This document shows positions 17,265 through 25,819 of a stretch of DNA of 64,000 nt, piece by piece (positions within the stretch are counted from its first letter, which is position 1; the number at the start of each line of letters is the position of its first letter). A program made the translations under genes and the position numbers. The DNA comes from Candidatus Bipolaricaulota bacterium (GTDB lineage Bacteria; Bipolaricaulota; Bipolaricaulia; Bipolaricaulales; Bipolaricaulaceae), in contig JACIWK010000006.1 in the NCBI GenBank assembly GCA_014360985.1, positions 1-64,000 on the forward strand. The letters are read 5' to 3'. Below the pieces are notes generated by a model. That model saw only the letters and a program-made list of their open reading frames with translations, was not told the origin of the DNA and did no database searches.

Positions 17265-18041
17265 ATGGATCATATCGAGCTGCAGGACAAGGTTGGCCTC
17301 GTCCTCGGGGTGGCCAATGAACGGTCGATCGCGTGGGCGATCGCCCAGGGCCTCGATCGATCCGGAGCGAGGGTGGCGCTCGCCTATCAGAACGAGCGAG
17401 TGCGCCCTCATGTCGAGCGATTGGCTGCCACGTTGCACGGCCCGTTGGTCCACCCCTGCGACGTGACGGAGGACGATCAGATCGGAGCTCTATTCGCCCG
17501 GATCGAGCGGGAGTGGGGGCAACTCGATTTCCTCGTCCACAGCATCGCCTTCGCCCCTGCCCGCGAGCTGGGGGGAGAGTTCCTGCGCACGTCCCGTGCC
17601 GGGTTCCATGAGACCCTGGACGTGAGCGCCTACTCCCTGATCCCCCTCGCCCGGGGGGCGGTCCCGCTGATGGGGCCGCGGGGCGGAGCGGTGGTCGCGA
17701 TCACGTTCCAGGCCTCCGAGCGCGTCTTCCCGGGCTACAACGTGATGGGGACGGCCAAGGCCGCCCTGGAGCAGATCATCCGCCAGCTCGCCTGCGAACT
17801 CGGTCCGCGCGCGGTCCGCGTGTGCGGGCTATCAGCGGGGCCGTTGCGCACGCTCGCCGCGCGGGGGATCCCTGGGTTCCCGGAGATGGCGCGGTCCCAT
17901 GCCGAGCGGGCGCCCCTCAAGCGGAACATCACTCATGACGAGGTGGCTCACGCCGCCCTGTTCCTGGTGAGCGATCTCGCCAGCGGGATCACGGGCGAGG
18001 TGCTCCACGTCGACGCCGGCTACCACATCATGGGGGTCTAG
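17265..18041 (+). CDS. fabI: Enoyl-ACP reductase (NADH)
   Basis: FabI reduces enoyl-ACP, the last step of each elongation cycle. The 258-residue protein has the FabI-type cofactor region VLGVANERSIAWAIAQGL, SIAFAP, and the active-site Tyr-(6)-Lys in GYNVMGTAKAAL. The additional Tyr that usually lies about ten residues before the catalytic Tyr is Phe here (ITFQASERVF), a modest departure. The C-terminal GYHIMGV is typical. It is the only enoyl reductase gene in the operon. Confidence 0.93.
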   Translation: MDHIELQDKVGLVLGVANERSIAWAIAQGLDRSGARVALAYQNERVRPHVERLAATLHGPLVHPCDVTEDDQIGALFARIEREWGQLDFLVHSIAFAPARELGGEFLRTSRAGFHETLDVSAYSLIPLARGAVPLMGPRGGAVVAITFQASERVFPGYNVMGTAKAALEQIIRQLACELGPRAVRVCGLSAGPLRTLAARGIPGFPEMARSHAERAPLKRNITHDEVAHAALFLVSDLASGITGEVLHVDAGYHIMGV

Positions 18042-18043
18042 CC

Positions 18044-18487
18044 GTGGACCTGAAGGAGATCGAGGGGCTGCTTCGCCTGTTTGAAGACTCGTCCCTGACG
18101 GAATTGGTGGTTGAGGAGGGCGGAATGCGGGTCACGTTCAGGCGAGACGCTGGTTCGCCGCGGGAATCCCCTCTCGCGAGCGCGGACTCCGCCCTCGCAC
18201 TGCGGGAGGTCGTGCCGCGTGCGAGCGACAGGCTCGTCGTGCGCTCGCCCTGTGTCGGGACCTTCTCCTCCCGCCCGGCGGTGGGGAGTGACGCGTTCGT
18301 GCGCGCGGGCGATGCGGTGAAGGAGGGGGATACCCTGGCCGTGGTCGAGGCGATGAAGATCATCACCGAGGTCAAGGCACCGGGGGACGGAGTGGTGGAG
18401 AAGATCCTCGTCCAGGACAGGCAGCCGGTGGAGTTCGGGCAGGAGCTGATGATCATCGCGCGGGAGCCACCCTCGGAGCCGGCATGA
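18044..18487 (+). CDS. accB: Biotin carboxyl carrier protein of acetyl-CoA carboxylase
   Basis: AccB carries the biotin on which CO2 is fixed and transferred. The 147-residue protein has an N-terminal helical part, a short linker, and a C-terminal biotinyl domain with the modified Lys in VEAMKIITEV. A GTG at 18044, 2 bp after the fabI stop, is the likely start. The biotin ligase that would modify it is encoded just beyond accC on the other strand. Confidence 0.95.
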   Translation: MDLKEIEGLLRLFEDSSLTELVVEEGGMRVTFRRDAGSPRESPLASADSALALREVVPRASDRLVVRSPCVGTFSSRPAVGSDAFVRAGDAVKEGDTLAVVEAMKIITEVKAPGDGVVEKILVQDRQPVEFGQELMIIAREPPSEPA

Positions 18488-18630
18488 CGCCGCTCGCCGT
18501 GGCCCCCGAGCGGGCGCCCTGGGACAGGATCGTGACCCGTGGCGTCCCCCGGGTTTCAGTCCCTCGTTCTCGCCCAGCGGTCCGCAGCTTGCGGGCAGCG
18601 GCGCGCGGATGGCCTCGTGGGACAGGATGA
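18484..18630 (+). CDS. Possible 48-residue coupled small frame between accB and accC
   Basis: An ATG at 18484 overlaps the accB stop (ATGA) and opens a 48-codon frame that ends at TGA 18628-18630, one base before the accC start at 18632. The predicted peptide is Arg-rich and resembles nothing I know. Its placement would let ribosomes pass from accB to accC across a gap that otherwise leaves 144 bp unexplained. It could equally be chance in high-GC DNA. Confidence 0.25.
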   Translation: MTPLAVAPERAPWDRIVTRGVPRVSVPRSRPAVRSLRAAARGWPRGTG

Positions 18631-18631
18631 G

Positions 18632-19972
18632 ATGTTCCGGAAGCTGCTCGTGGCCAATCGCGGCGAGATCGCGCTCCGGGTCATCGAAAGTTGCCGCGAG
18701 CTTGGGATTCGGACGGTTGCCGTCTACTCCGAGGTGGACCGGGGTTCCCTTCCGGTACAGCACGCGGACGAGGCGATCTGCATTGGCCCGGCCGACGCCC
18801 GGCGGAGCTACCTCTCCCCAGTGGCGATCCTGTCCGCGGCGACGGTCACCGGAGCGGACGCCGTGCACCCGGGCTATGGGTTCCTCGCCGAGAGCGCGGA
18901 GTTCGTGGAGGCGTGCGAGGAGACCGGGATCACGTTCGTCGGCCCTCCCGCGGAGGTCATGGCGAAGGCGGGGGACAAGCTCCTCGCCCGGCGGGAGGCG
19001 GAGGCGGTGGGGGTCCCCGTGCTGCCGGCTTCCGGACCGCTCCGCACACGGGAGGAGGCGGAACGGGCAGCGGAGGAACTGGGGTACCCCCTGATGATCA
19101 AGGCCGCGGGCGGGGGCGGGGGGCGCGGGATCCGCATCATCCCCGACGGGGAGAGGCTGCGGCGGGAGTTTGACCTCGCCAAGCAGGAGGCGGACGCGGC
19201 GTTCGCCGACCCCCGCCTCTACCTGGAGCGTCACCTCGTCCCCGCGCGGCATATCGAAGTCCAGATCCTTGGAGATGCGTTCGGGAACATCGTTCAGTGG
19301 GGCGAGCGGGACTGCTCCGTGCAGCGCCGGCACCAGAAGCTGGTCGAGGAGGCTCCGGCCCCCAATCTGGATGAAGAGCTTCGGGAACGGATCCACGAGG
19401 CCGCGATTCGGTTCGCCCGGCGGGTGAACTATCGCGGTGTGGGGACGGTGGAGTTCCTGCTCGACGTGGAGGGTCACTTCTACTTCATCGAGCTCAACGC
19501 GCGGATCCAGGTCGAGCACCCCGTGAGCGAGGCCCTCACCGGGCGCAACCTGGTGACGGAGCAGATTCGAATCGCCGCCGGGGAGAGGCTGGGGTACTCC
19601 CAGGCGGACCTCGCCTTCAGTGGGCACGCCATCGAGTGCCGCCTGAATGCCGAGGACCCCGGGGAGGGGTTCGCCCCCTCCATCGGGCGGCTGGCCATCC
19701 GCAGCCTTCCCGGGGGCCACGGCGTTCGCCTGGACACCCACATCTACCACGGGATGGAGGTCACGCCCTGGTACGATCCTCTGTTGGCCAAGCTGATCAC
19801 GTGGGGTCGGACGCGTGATGAGGCGCGGGCGAGGATGGCGGGGGCGCTGGCCCGGTTCGAGGTCGAGGGGATCAAGACGACCCGCAACCTGTGCCAGGAG
19901 ATCATCGCCAGCCTCCCGTTCGCAAGGGGGGAGTACACCACCGATTTTCTAGCCACCATCGGAACCGGCTAG
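18632..19972 (+). CDS. accC: Biotin carboxylase subunit of acetyl-CoA carboxylase
   Basis: AccC carboxylates biotin on AccB using ATP and bicarbonate. The 446-residue ATP-grasp enzyme starts MFRKLLVANRGEIALRVI and has KAAGGGGGRGIRI (Gly-rich ATP loop), the active-site region EFLLD-(x)-FYFIELNARIQVEHPV, and a normal length. ATG 18632 matches the family start; an in-frame GTG lies upstream at 18539 but adds unrelated residues. Its last 24 bp overlap the end of the facing birA gene. Confidence 0.95.
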   Translation: MFRKLLVANRGEIALRVIESCRELGIRTVAVYSEVDRGSLPVQHADEAICIGPADARRSYLSPVAILSAATVTGADAVHPGYGFLAESAEFVEACEETGITFVGPPAEVMAKAGDKLLARREAEAVGVPVLPASGPLRTREEAERAAEELGYPLMIKAAGGGGGRGIRIIPDGERLRREFDLAKQEADAAFADPRLYLERHLVPARHIEVQILGDAFGNIVQWGERDCSVQRRHQKLVEEAPAPNLDEELRERIHEAAIRFARRVNYRGVGTVEFLLDVEGHFYFIELNARIQVEHPVSEALTGRNLVTEQIRIAAGERLGYSQADLAFSGHAIECRLNAEDPGEGFAPSIGRLAIRSLPGGHGVRLDTHIYHGMEVTPWYDPLLAKLITWGRTRDEARARMAGALARFEVEGIKTTRNLCQEIIASLPFARGEYTTDFLATIGTG

Positions 19973-20776
19973 CCCCTCATCCCTCGTGATGAGGCGGCCT
20001 TCCACCACGCGCCGGGGCGTCCCCTCGTCGTCCAGGACGACAAGCGACCCATCGGGAGCGAGATCGACCGCGACCGCCGCCCGTGGGTCCCCTCCCCTGC
20101 CTTGGACGATGATCCTCTGGCCGAGGGTCACGGAGAGCTTCCGCCACCGGTCCACCACGGGCTCCGTCCGGCCCTCTCTCCACCGTGGCCACAGGCGGAA
20201 GAACGCGGCCAGGATGTGGGAGAGGACCTCCCCCCGCGGCAGCGGATGGCCCGCAAGGGCGGACAGGGTCGCCACCCTGCTCTCTACGACCCGCTCCTGG
20301 AGGAAGCGTGGGCAGATGTTCACGTTCACCCCGATCCCCACCACGACGTCCGTTCGATCCCCGCGTACGCTCGTCTCGACCAGAACCCCCGCGACCTTCC
20401 CCCCCGCGACCACGACATCGTTGGGCCACTTCAGGCGGGCATCGAATCCCATCTCGCGGAGGCCGTCTGCCACGGCAACGCCGGTCAGGATGGGGACGAG
20501 GGAGAGGTTGCCCTGCGCCTCGCGCAGGCCGAGGCTGAACCAGAGCCCACCCCGGGGTGACTCCCACCGCCGCCCGCCCTGCCCTCGTCCCTTCGTCTGC
20601 GATTCCGCTAGCACCAACACCCGATCGCAGGTGTCGAGCTTGCGTCGGGCGATGTCGTTCGTCGAGGCTGCCACCGGGAGGAGGACGACCTCATCGAACG
20701 CTCCCTCGGGCAAGGCCTCGCCGATGGATGCCCAATCTTCGGCGTTTTTCTCCCAACGGTTCGGTATTACGACCAC
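19949..20776 (-). CDS. birA: Biotin-[acetyl-CoA carboxylase] ligase, no DNA-binding domain
   Basis: Biotin protein ligase activates biotin with ATP and attaches it to the AccB lysine. The 275-residue protein has the GRGQGGRRWESPRGG loop, KWPNDVVV with the catalytic Lys, and the C-terminal SH3-like domain. Only about 30 residues precede the catalytic domain, so the winged-helix repressor domain of E. coli BirA is missing, and it is unlikely to regulate transcription. The likely start is a GTG at 20776. It overlaps accC tail-to-tail by 24 bp. Confidence 0.92.
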   Translation of the reverse strand: MVVIPNRWEKNAEDWASIGEALPEGAFDEVVLLPVAASTNDIARRKLDTCDRVLVLAESQTKGRGQGGRRWESPRGGLWFSLGLREAQGNLSLVPILTGVAVADGLREMGFDARLKWPNDVVVAGGKVAGVLVETSVRGDRTDVVVGIGVNVNICPRFLQERVVESRVATLSALAGHPLPRGEVLSHILAAFFRLWPRWREGRTEPVVDRWRKLSVTLGQRIIVQGRGGDPRAAVAVDLAPDGSLVVLDDEGTPRRVVEGRLITRDEGLAGSDGG

Positions 20777-20811
20777 TCTTCCCCCACGGACGTGATTCTA
20801 CCTAGGGAAGT

Positions 20812-21647
20812 TCATCGGTTTGGGCCGCGACGCGGGGCCACCTCGCTCACCGTCGGGGCCAGAGGATGAGGAGGAGAAGGAGCGCGATGGGGCGGAGGGA
20901 CGGCGGCGCGGCGGCGCGGGCAGGGGGTCCGCACGAGCTCGTAGCTCGTCAGGCCGTCCTCGCTCAGCCTGACCAGCCCCACCGCCTCCCCGTGCTGGCC
21001 GGCCTGCACGATCGGCATGCTGCCCTCCCAGGTCGGCTCCTCGAGGAAGCGGTGGTTGTGCCCGAGGATGAACAGGTTGCACTCCGGCAGGTGCGCGGCG
21101 AGGGCCTGGGCCCGATCGAACTCCATGTGCCCGAGGAGGATGAAAAGGTCGTGAGCTGGCGCTTCGGCGAGCATGGCCCGGACGCTCGCCAACGGGTCGT
21201 CGAGCTCCCACCCCGGCCAGACGAGCGCCAGGTCCCACAGCACGCTGAGGATCAGAATCCGCACCCCGCGAACCTCCATCAGGACCGAGCGCTGGGTGGG
21301 AAGATCGCTGCGGAGGTTCGTGGCCAGCACGGGAAGCGGGGCAGCGGAGACAAGACCCCGGAGCAGACGGGGTCCGAGGTAGGTTTCGTGGTTTCCGAGG
21401 GCCATGGCGTCGTAACCGAGCTCGACCATCATGGTCAGGGTGGCCCACGCCTCGGCTTCTCCGGTCGCCCGGTGCGTATCCTCCCACGCGTCGCCAGCGT
21501 CGAAGATGAGGTCAGCCTGGCTGAGGGACGGAGCGAGGGCGCGAGCTGGGCGGGGCGAGCGTGGAGGTCGTTCGTGAACGCGATCGTGACCTCCCAACCC
21601 CACGCCGAGCCCGAGAGGGCCAGCGCTAGAAGTAGGCCCCACACCAT
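20812..21647 (-). pseudogene. 5'-nucleotidase/metallophosphatase, frameshifted near its N-terminus
   Basis: The N-terminal part starts at ATG 21647 with a signal peptide (VWGLLLALALSGSAWG) followed by VTIAFTNDLHARPAQL, which carries the Asp-x-His metal ligands. From about 21540 the homology continues in another frame: ADLIFDAGDAWEDT, ALGNHETYLG, LGHMEFD and LGHNHRF, which are the remaining ligands of UshA-like periplasmic phosphoesterases. One missing base, or a -1 shift, would restore the protein (about 275 residues). Either a recent mutation or a sequence error. The C-terminal tail is Pro/Arg-rich. It lies between the similarly broken gene upstream and birA. Confidence 0.7.
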
Positions 21648-22056
21648 AGGGTCAGCCCTCCGCGGTGGACGAGGGCCGCCGCCCACCACCGGCTCCACCG
21701 GACGCGGAACCCACAGCCGCCCTCGTATCCCAGGCTCCCGAACACGGTCAGATGTGGCGAAGCCATGGCCTCCCACGCCAGGTTGAGGTCGCCGAGGCCG
21801 CGGACGAGGGCCAGCCACGCCGGACCGATCGCCCGACCGAGGGCGAGCCGCGGCGGGGGGAGGTCGAGCCAGGCGACCCACGGTCCGCGGAGGACGTGGA
21901 TCCGTCCGGCAATGGGGGGTCTCCCGCTCCGACGAAGACCTGGAGCGGTCCCGCGGGGAGAAGGAGCCATGGCTGGGGGCCGAGGACGATGTCCCCGCCT
22001 CCCGCCATGGCCACCGGAACATCGCCCACTGCCCACAGGAACGCGGCCAGTTCCAC
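21626..22056 (-). pseudogene. Secreted or barrel-like envelope protein, frameshifted in a G6 run
   Basis: A frame from GTG 22056 gives a signal-like N-terminus (ELAAFLWAVGDVPVAMAGG) and continues GDIVLGPQPW to LQVFVGAGDPP. It is then interrupted at a run of six G (plus strand) near 21912. The coherent continuation lies in a second frame (IAGRIHVLRGPWVAWL onward) and ends GGLTLWCGAYF at 21626. Alternating hydrophobic residues and a terminal Phe suggest an outer-membrane beta-barrel fragment, but the whole would be only about 140 residues. It overlaps the 5'-nucleotidase start by 22 bp. Confidence 0.5.
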
Positions 22057-22110
22057 GAACCGATCATAGCGGAGGAGGGGCGGTGGAACCCATCGCGGTG
22101 TGGGCTCACA

Positions 22111-23466
22111 ATGCGGGCGATGCTGGACAAGGTCCGGGAGGCGATCGGGAGGTACGGGCTCCTTCAGCCGGGGGAGCGCGTCCTCGTCGGCGTATCCGGG
22201 GGAGCGGACTCGATGGCCCTCCTCCACGCGCTGCACCGGTTGCGGGACGAGCTCGCCCTCTCCCTGGCCGTGGCCCACCTCGACCACGGGATCCGGGCCG
22301 ATACGGGAGAGGACCTGGCCGTGGTCCGGCGGGCGGCAGGCGAGCTTGGGTTACCACTTTTCCACGAGCGGGTCGATGTGCCATCCCGGGCCCGGGCGGA
22401 GGGGGGCAACCTCGAGGAGGTGGCCCGCGTCGTCCGGCGGGAGTTCCTCGAGCGCGCCATGGGCCAGGCCGCCGCGACGAGGATCGCCCTCGGCCACACG
22501 CGGACCGATGTTGCGGAGACCGTTCTCCTCCATCTCTTGCGCGGGGCCGGGCCGCGCGGGCTCAGGGGGATCGCTCCGACGACGTCCTTCTATGTGCGGC
22601 CCCTCATCCTCGTCTCCCGCGAGGAGACCCGGGCGTTCTGCCGAGAGGAAGGGATCCCGTTCCGCGACGACCCGACGAACGCGGACCGCCACCTGGCGCG
22701 GAACGCGATCCGGTTGGAGGTCCTTCCGCTCCTTGCCCGCTTCAACCCCCAGGCCGAGGAAGCCCTCGCCCGGGCGGCAGGGCTCCTCTCCGCGGCAGAG
22801 GAGGCCTTGACTTGGACCGCTGATCTTGTCCTAGCCGAGGTCTCGCGGGAGCGAGGCCTCGACCTTGGGCTCCTGTGTGCTCTTCCGCGGAGTGTCCAAG
22901 CGCTCGTCGTACGCCGGGCGGCCGAGCGCGCCGGAGTGATCCTGGAGGAGAATCACGTTACCGCAGTGCTGGCGGGGGTGGGCGTGGGGCGGGGAGAGGT
23001 CCATCTCCCCGGCGGGGTCTCCGCTCGGATCGGAAGTGGAGTCCTCTCCTTCGGCCCGGCCGCGGGCTCGCCCTTTTCCGACCGGGCATGGGAGCTCCCC
23101 CGCGCGGGGGAGGTGAGGATCGAGGACCTGGGGTGGGCGTTTCATCTGTCCCCAGGGCCGCGCCCGGAGGTCCTCGATCCGCCGGGTCCGTTCGTTGCCT
23201 ACTTCGACCTCCGCCAGATCGTCCCGCCGCTCGTCGTGCGCCCGCCCCGCCCTGGGGATCGGCTGCGGCCGCTCGGGATGGAGGGCACGAAGCGGGTGGG
23301 CGACCTCCTCATGGAGGCTCGGATCCCGCGCTGGGAACGGGCACGGTGGCCCCTCCTCTGCGACGGACGGGGGATCGCGTGGGTGGTGGGGGTGCGCGCA
23401 AGCGACGATCATCGGGTCATGCCCGATGCCACCGAGGTCCTGGTCGTGGAGGCACGGCGGCTGTGA
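22111..23466 (+). CDS. tilS: tRNA(Ile)-lysidine synthetase
   Basis: TilS converts the wobble cytidine of the CAU-anticodon tRNA-Ile to lysidine, changing its decoding from AUG to AUA. The 451-residue protein has the PP-loop SGGADSMALLHAL, AHLDHGIRAD, GHTRTDVAETVLL, and the DDPTNAD-(x)-RNAIR segment that defines TilS. A C-terminal domain (about residues 330-450) contains the RPPRPGDRLRPLG motif. Start ATG 22111; the stop overlaps the next gene by GTGA. Confidence 0.95.
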   Translation: MRAMLDKVREAIGRYGLLQPGERVLVGVSGGADSMALLHALHRLRDELALSLAVAHLDHGIRADTGEDLAVVRRAAGELGLPLFHERVDVPSRARAEGGNLEEVARVVRREFLERAMGQAAATRIALGHTRTDVAETVLLHLLRGAGPRGLRGIAPTTSFYVRPLILVSREETRAFCREEGIPFRDDPTNADRHLARNAIRLEVLPLLARFNPQAEEALARAAGLLSAAEEALTWTADLVLAEVSRERGLDLGLLCALPRSVQALVVRRAAERAGVILEENHVTAVLAGVGVGRGEVHLPGGVSARIGSGVLSFGPAAGSPFSDRAWELPRAGEVRIEDLGWAFHLSPGPRPEVLDPPGPFVAYFDLRQIVPPLVVRPPRPGDRLRPLGMEGTKRVGDLLMEARIPRWERARWPLLCDGRGIAWVVGVRASDDHRVMPDATEVLVVEARRL

Positions 23467-24734
23467 CCACGCTGCTCGTGTTCGTGGGGACGATCCTGTT
23501 CCTCATCGGGGTCCACGAGGGGGGGCACTTCGTCGCTGCCAAGCTCCTCGGAATCGCCGTCGAGGAGTTCGCCCTTGGGTTTGGCCCATCCCTGTGGACG
23601 CGCAAGCGGGGAGAGACGCGGTACAGCGTGCGGGCGTTCCCGTTGGGTGGGTTCGTGCGCCTTGCTGGGGAAGCAGAGGCCGCGGCCGATGTTCCATTCG
23701 AGCGTACGTACTACGGCCAGCCGGCCTGGAAGCGGTTTGTCTTGTCCCTGTGCGGGCCGGTGGCCAACGTTGTCCTTGCCGTGGCCGTCGTTCTGGGGGC
23801 GATTCTCGGGATCGGCCTCCCCCGGCCCCTCGTGGCGGGCCTCGTCCCGGGGAAGCCTGCCGCGGAGGTTCTTGAAGTCGGTGACGTGATCGTCGCGATC
23901 GACGGTCGCTCCGCGTGGGCGACCGACGACGTGGGGGCAGCGATCCGCGCCGTCGCTCCCGCGCCGGTGACCTTCCGCATCCGTCGCGGAGTCGAGGAGA
24001 GGGACGTCACCGTGGTCCCGGTGTTCTCCGAAGAGGACGGTCGGTACCTTGTGGGGGCGTACTTCCTCCCTCAGCTCATCCTGGCCCAGATCGAGGAGGT
24101 GACCGCGGGCGGATCCTGGCTGCGCGCGGGGTTCCTCCCTGGCGACCGGATCGTGTCCGCGTGCGGTGACCTTGTGGGGTCGTTCTTCGACCTCTACGCG
24201 CGGTGGCTGGATGGGTGCCGCGAGGCGACGGTCGATCGGGGCGGCGCGCCCCTTGCTCTGCCGCTGCCCGACTCCGCCGAGGGTCTGTTCGGCGACGCCT
24301 CGTTCCGGACGCTCCCCCCCGTCTACGAGCGGCCGGCGGCCGGGGAGGGTGTGGCCCTCTCCTTCAAGGAGATTGGGGGCGCAATGGTCGGGTTCGTGAC
24401 AGCCATCCGTGGGCTTCTGACCCGCTCGATCCCCGCCGGGGAGGCCGTCACCGGCCCGGTAGGAATCGCGACTGTCCTCGGGCAAGGGGTGCGGGCGGGG
24501 CCTCTTGTTCTCCTCCTCCTCGTGGCCGTGATCAGCCTGAACCTTGCGCTTTTCAACCTCATCCCGTTCCCCGCCCTCGACGGGGCACGGATGGCGTTCG
24601 CGCTCTACGAGATCGTGACCCGACGCAAGGTCTCGCCGCGCGTGGAGATGGCGGTCCACGCCGCGGGGTTCGCGATCTTGATCGGGGTCCTGATCCTGAT
24701 CACGTTCCAGGACCTCCGCCGCCTGTTCGGATGA
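23463..24734 (+). CDS. rseP: RIP metalloprotease RseP (site-2 protease family)
   Basis: RseP cuts membrane-spanning anti-sigma factors and signal-peptide remnants within the membrane. The 423-residue protein has the zinc-binding HEGGH near its N-terminus (first helix), two PDZ-like regions (about residues 125-290), the NLIPFPALDGAR segment carrying the third zinc ligand, and four transmembrane helices. GTG 23463 overlaps the tilS stop. The 3' end overlaps the facing ispF by 35 bp. No sigma or anti-sigma gene is nearby. Confidence 0.93.
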   Translation: MTTLLVFVGTILFLIGVHEGGHFVAAKLLGIAVEEFALGFGPSLWTRKRGETRYSVRAFPLGGFVRLAGEAEAAADVPFERTYYGQPAWKRFVLSLCGPVANVVLAVAVVLGAILGIGLPRPLVAGLVPGKPAAEVLEVGDVIVAIDGRSAWATDDVGAAIRAVAPAPVTFRIRRGVEERDVTVVPVFSEEDGRYLVGAYFLPQLILAQIEEVTAGGSWLRAGFLPGDRIVSACGDLVGSFFDLYARWLDGCREATVDRGGAPLALPLPDSAEGLFGDASFRTLPPVYERPAAGEGVALSFKEIGGAMVGFVTAIRGLLTRSIPAGEAVTGPVGIATVLGQGVRAGPLVLLLLVAVISLNLALFNLIPFPALDGARMAFALYEIVTRRKVSPRVEMAVHAAGFAILIGVLILITFQDLRRLFG

Positions 24735-25212
24735 GGGCCACGGCCCACGCGCCGATGCCCTCGCCGCGGCCGAGGGCGCCCATCCCCTCGGACGTCGTCG
24801 CCTTCACCGACACCGCGGACTGCTCGATCCCAAGCGCGGCGGCGATCCGCTCCCGCATCGCCGGGACGTGAGGGGCAAGGATCGGCCGCTCGGCAACAAC
24901 CACCGCGTCTACCTGGTGGGGGGCGTACCCCGCACCGTCGAGTAGGAACACAGTGCGGCGGAGGAGTTCAAGGGAGGAGATCCCCGTGTACGCGGGATCC
25001 CCGACCGGGAAGTGCCCTCCGATGTCGCCGAGGGCCGCGGCCCCGAGCAGGGCGTCACAGATCGCGTGGAGGAGCACGTCGGCGTCGGAGTGGCCAGCCA
25101 GTCCGCAGTCGTAGGGGATCTCCACCCCGCCGAGGACGAGTGCGCGCTGGGGATCGAACCGGTGAAAGTCAATCCCCAAGCCAATCCGGAAGGTCCCTTC
25201 CCTCTCATTCAT
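24700..25212 (-). CDS. ispF: 2-C-methyl-D-erythritol 2,4-cyclodiphosphate synthase
   Basis: IspF cyclises CDP-ME 2-phosphate, the fifth step of the MEP pathway. The 170-residue protein has RIGLGIDFHRFD with the Asp-x-His zinc ligands, GLAGHSDADVLLHAICDALLGA and GDIGGHFP, and KATTSEGMGALGRGEGI near its C-terminus. Start ATG 25212 gives the normal length. It lies downstream of recA and recX on the same strand, separated from recX by 94 bp. Confidence 0.95.
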   Translation of the reverse strand: MNEREGTFRIGLGIDFHRFDPQRALVLGGVEIPYDCGLAGHSDADVLLHAICDALLGAAALGDIGGHFPVGDPAYTGISSLELLRRTVFLLDGAGYAPHQVDAVVVAERPILAPHVPAMRERIAAALGIEQSAVSVKATTSEGMGALGRGEGIGAWAVALIRTGGGGPGT

Positions 25213-25306
25213 CGCACACCTCAACCGTACCCGAAATCGTACTTCCGTACCGCTGAGTGCGCGGGTGCCGCAGAAGGAACCGGGAAGTGTGGAGTCGGGC
25301 GGAACG

Positions 25307-25819
25307 CTACTCCGTGGCCTCCTCGGCGTTCTCTGCGGTGAGGGAGCGACCCACGTGCAGCGTCTCCTTGATGACTGCCTTGGCGAGGGAGGGGGCGAAC
25401 CCGCGGCGGAGGAGGAACGCCGCGGCCCGGCGCTCGACGGCGTCGCGGGGGAGGCCCTGCCACAGAGGGAGCCGGGCGACGAGGGCACGGTGGGCGAGCT
25501 CTTCTTCGGGTAGTTCGGGGAACGCGGCCTGGGCCGCCTCTTCCGCGAGCGGGGCGTCCACCCCGTGGTCCCGCAGTTCCTTCACGATCAACCGCCGCGC
25601 ACAGGGCCGCGACAGGAGCCGGTCCTCGGCATAGAGGCAGGCGAACAGACGATCGTCCACGAGGCCAGCGGCGTGGGCCCTGTCCACCACACGGCGGACG
25701 AGGTCAGGGGCGAACCCCCTGCTCACAAGCCGCCTCTCCAGCTCGGCGACCGTCCGGGGCCGGATGGCGATCAGGCGCTCCGCGTACGCCCACGCCGCCC
25801 TCTCATCCCTCGCTTTCAC
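25307..25819 (-). CDS. recX: Regulatory protein RecX
   Basis: RecX binds RecA filaments and limits their activity. This protein of about 170 residues is made of repeated three-helix units and contains IRPRTVAELERRLVSRGF, DDRLFACLYAEDRLL and RRLIVKELRDHGVD, the usual RecX pattern. It is directly downstream of recA. The GTG at 25819 gives a 17-bp overlap with recA; the frame is also open to an ATG at 25861, which would overlap by 59 bp. The overlap suggests translational coupling. Confidence 0.85.
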   Translation of the reverse strand: MKARDERAAWAYAERLIAIRPRTVAELERRLVSRGFAPDLVRRVVDRAHAAGLVDDRLFACLYAEDRLLSRPCARRLIVKELRDHGVDAPLAEEAAQAAFPELPEEELAHRALVARLPLWQGLPRDAVERRAAAFLLRRGFAPSLAKAVIKETLHVGRSLTAENAEEATE

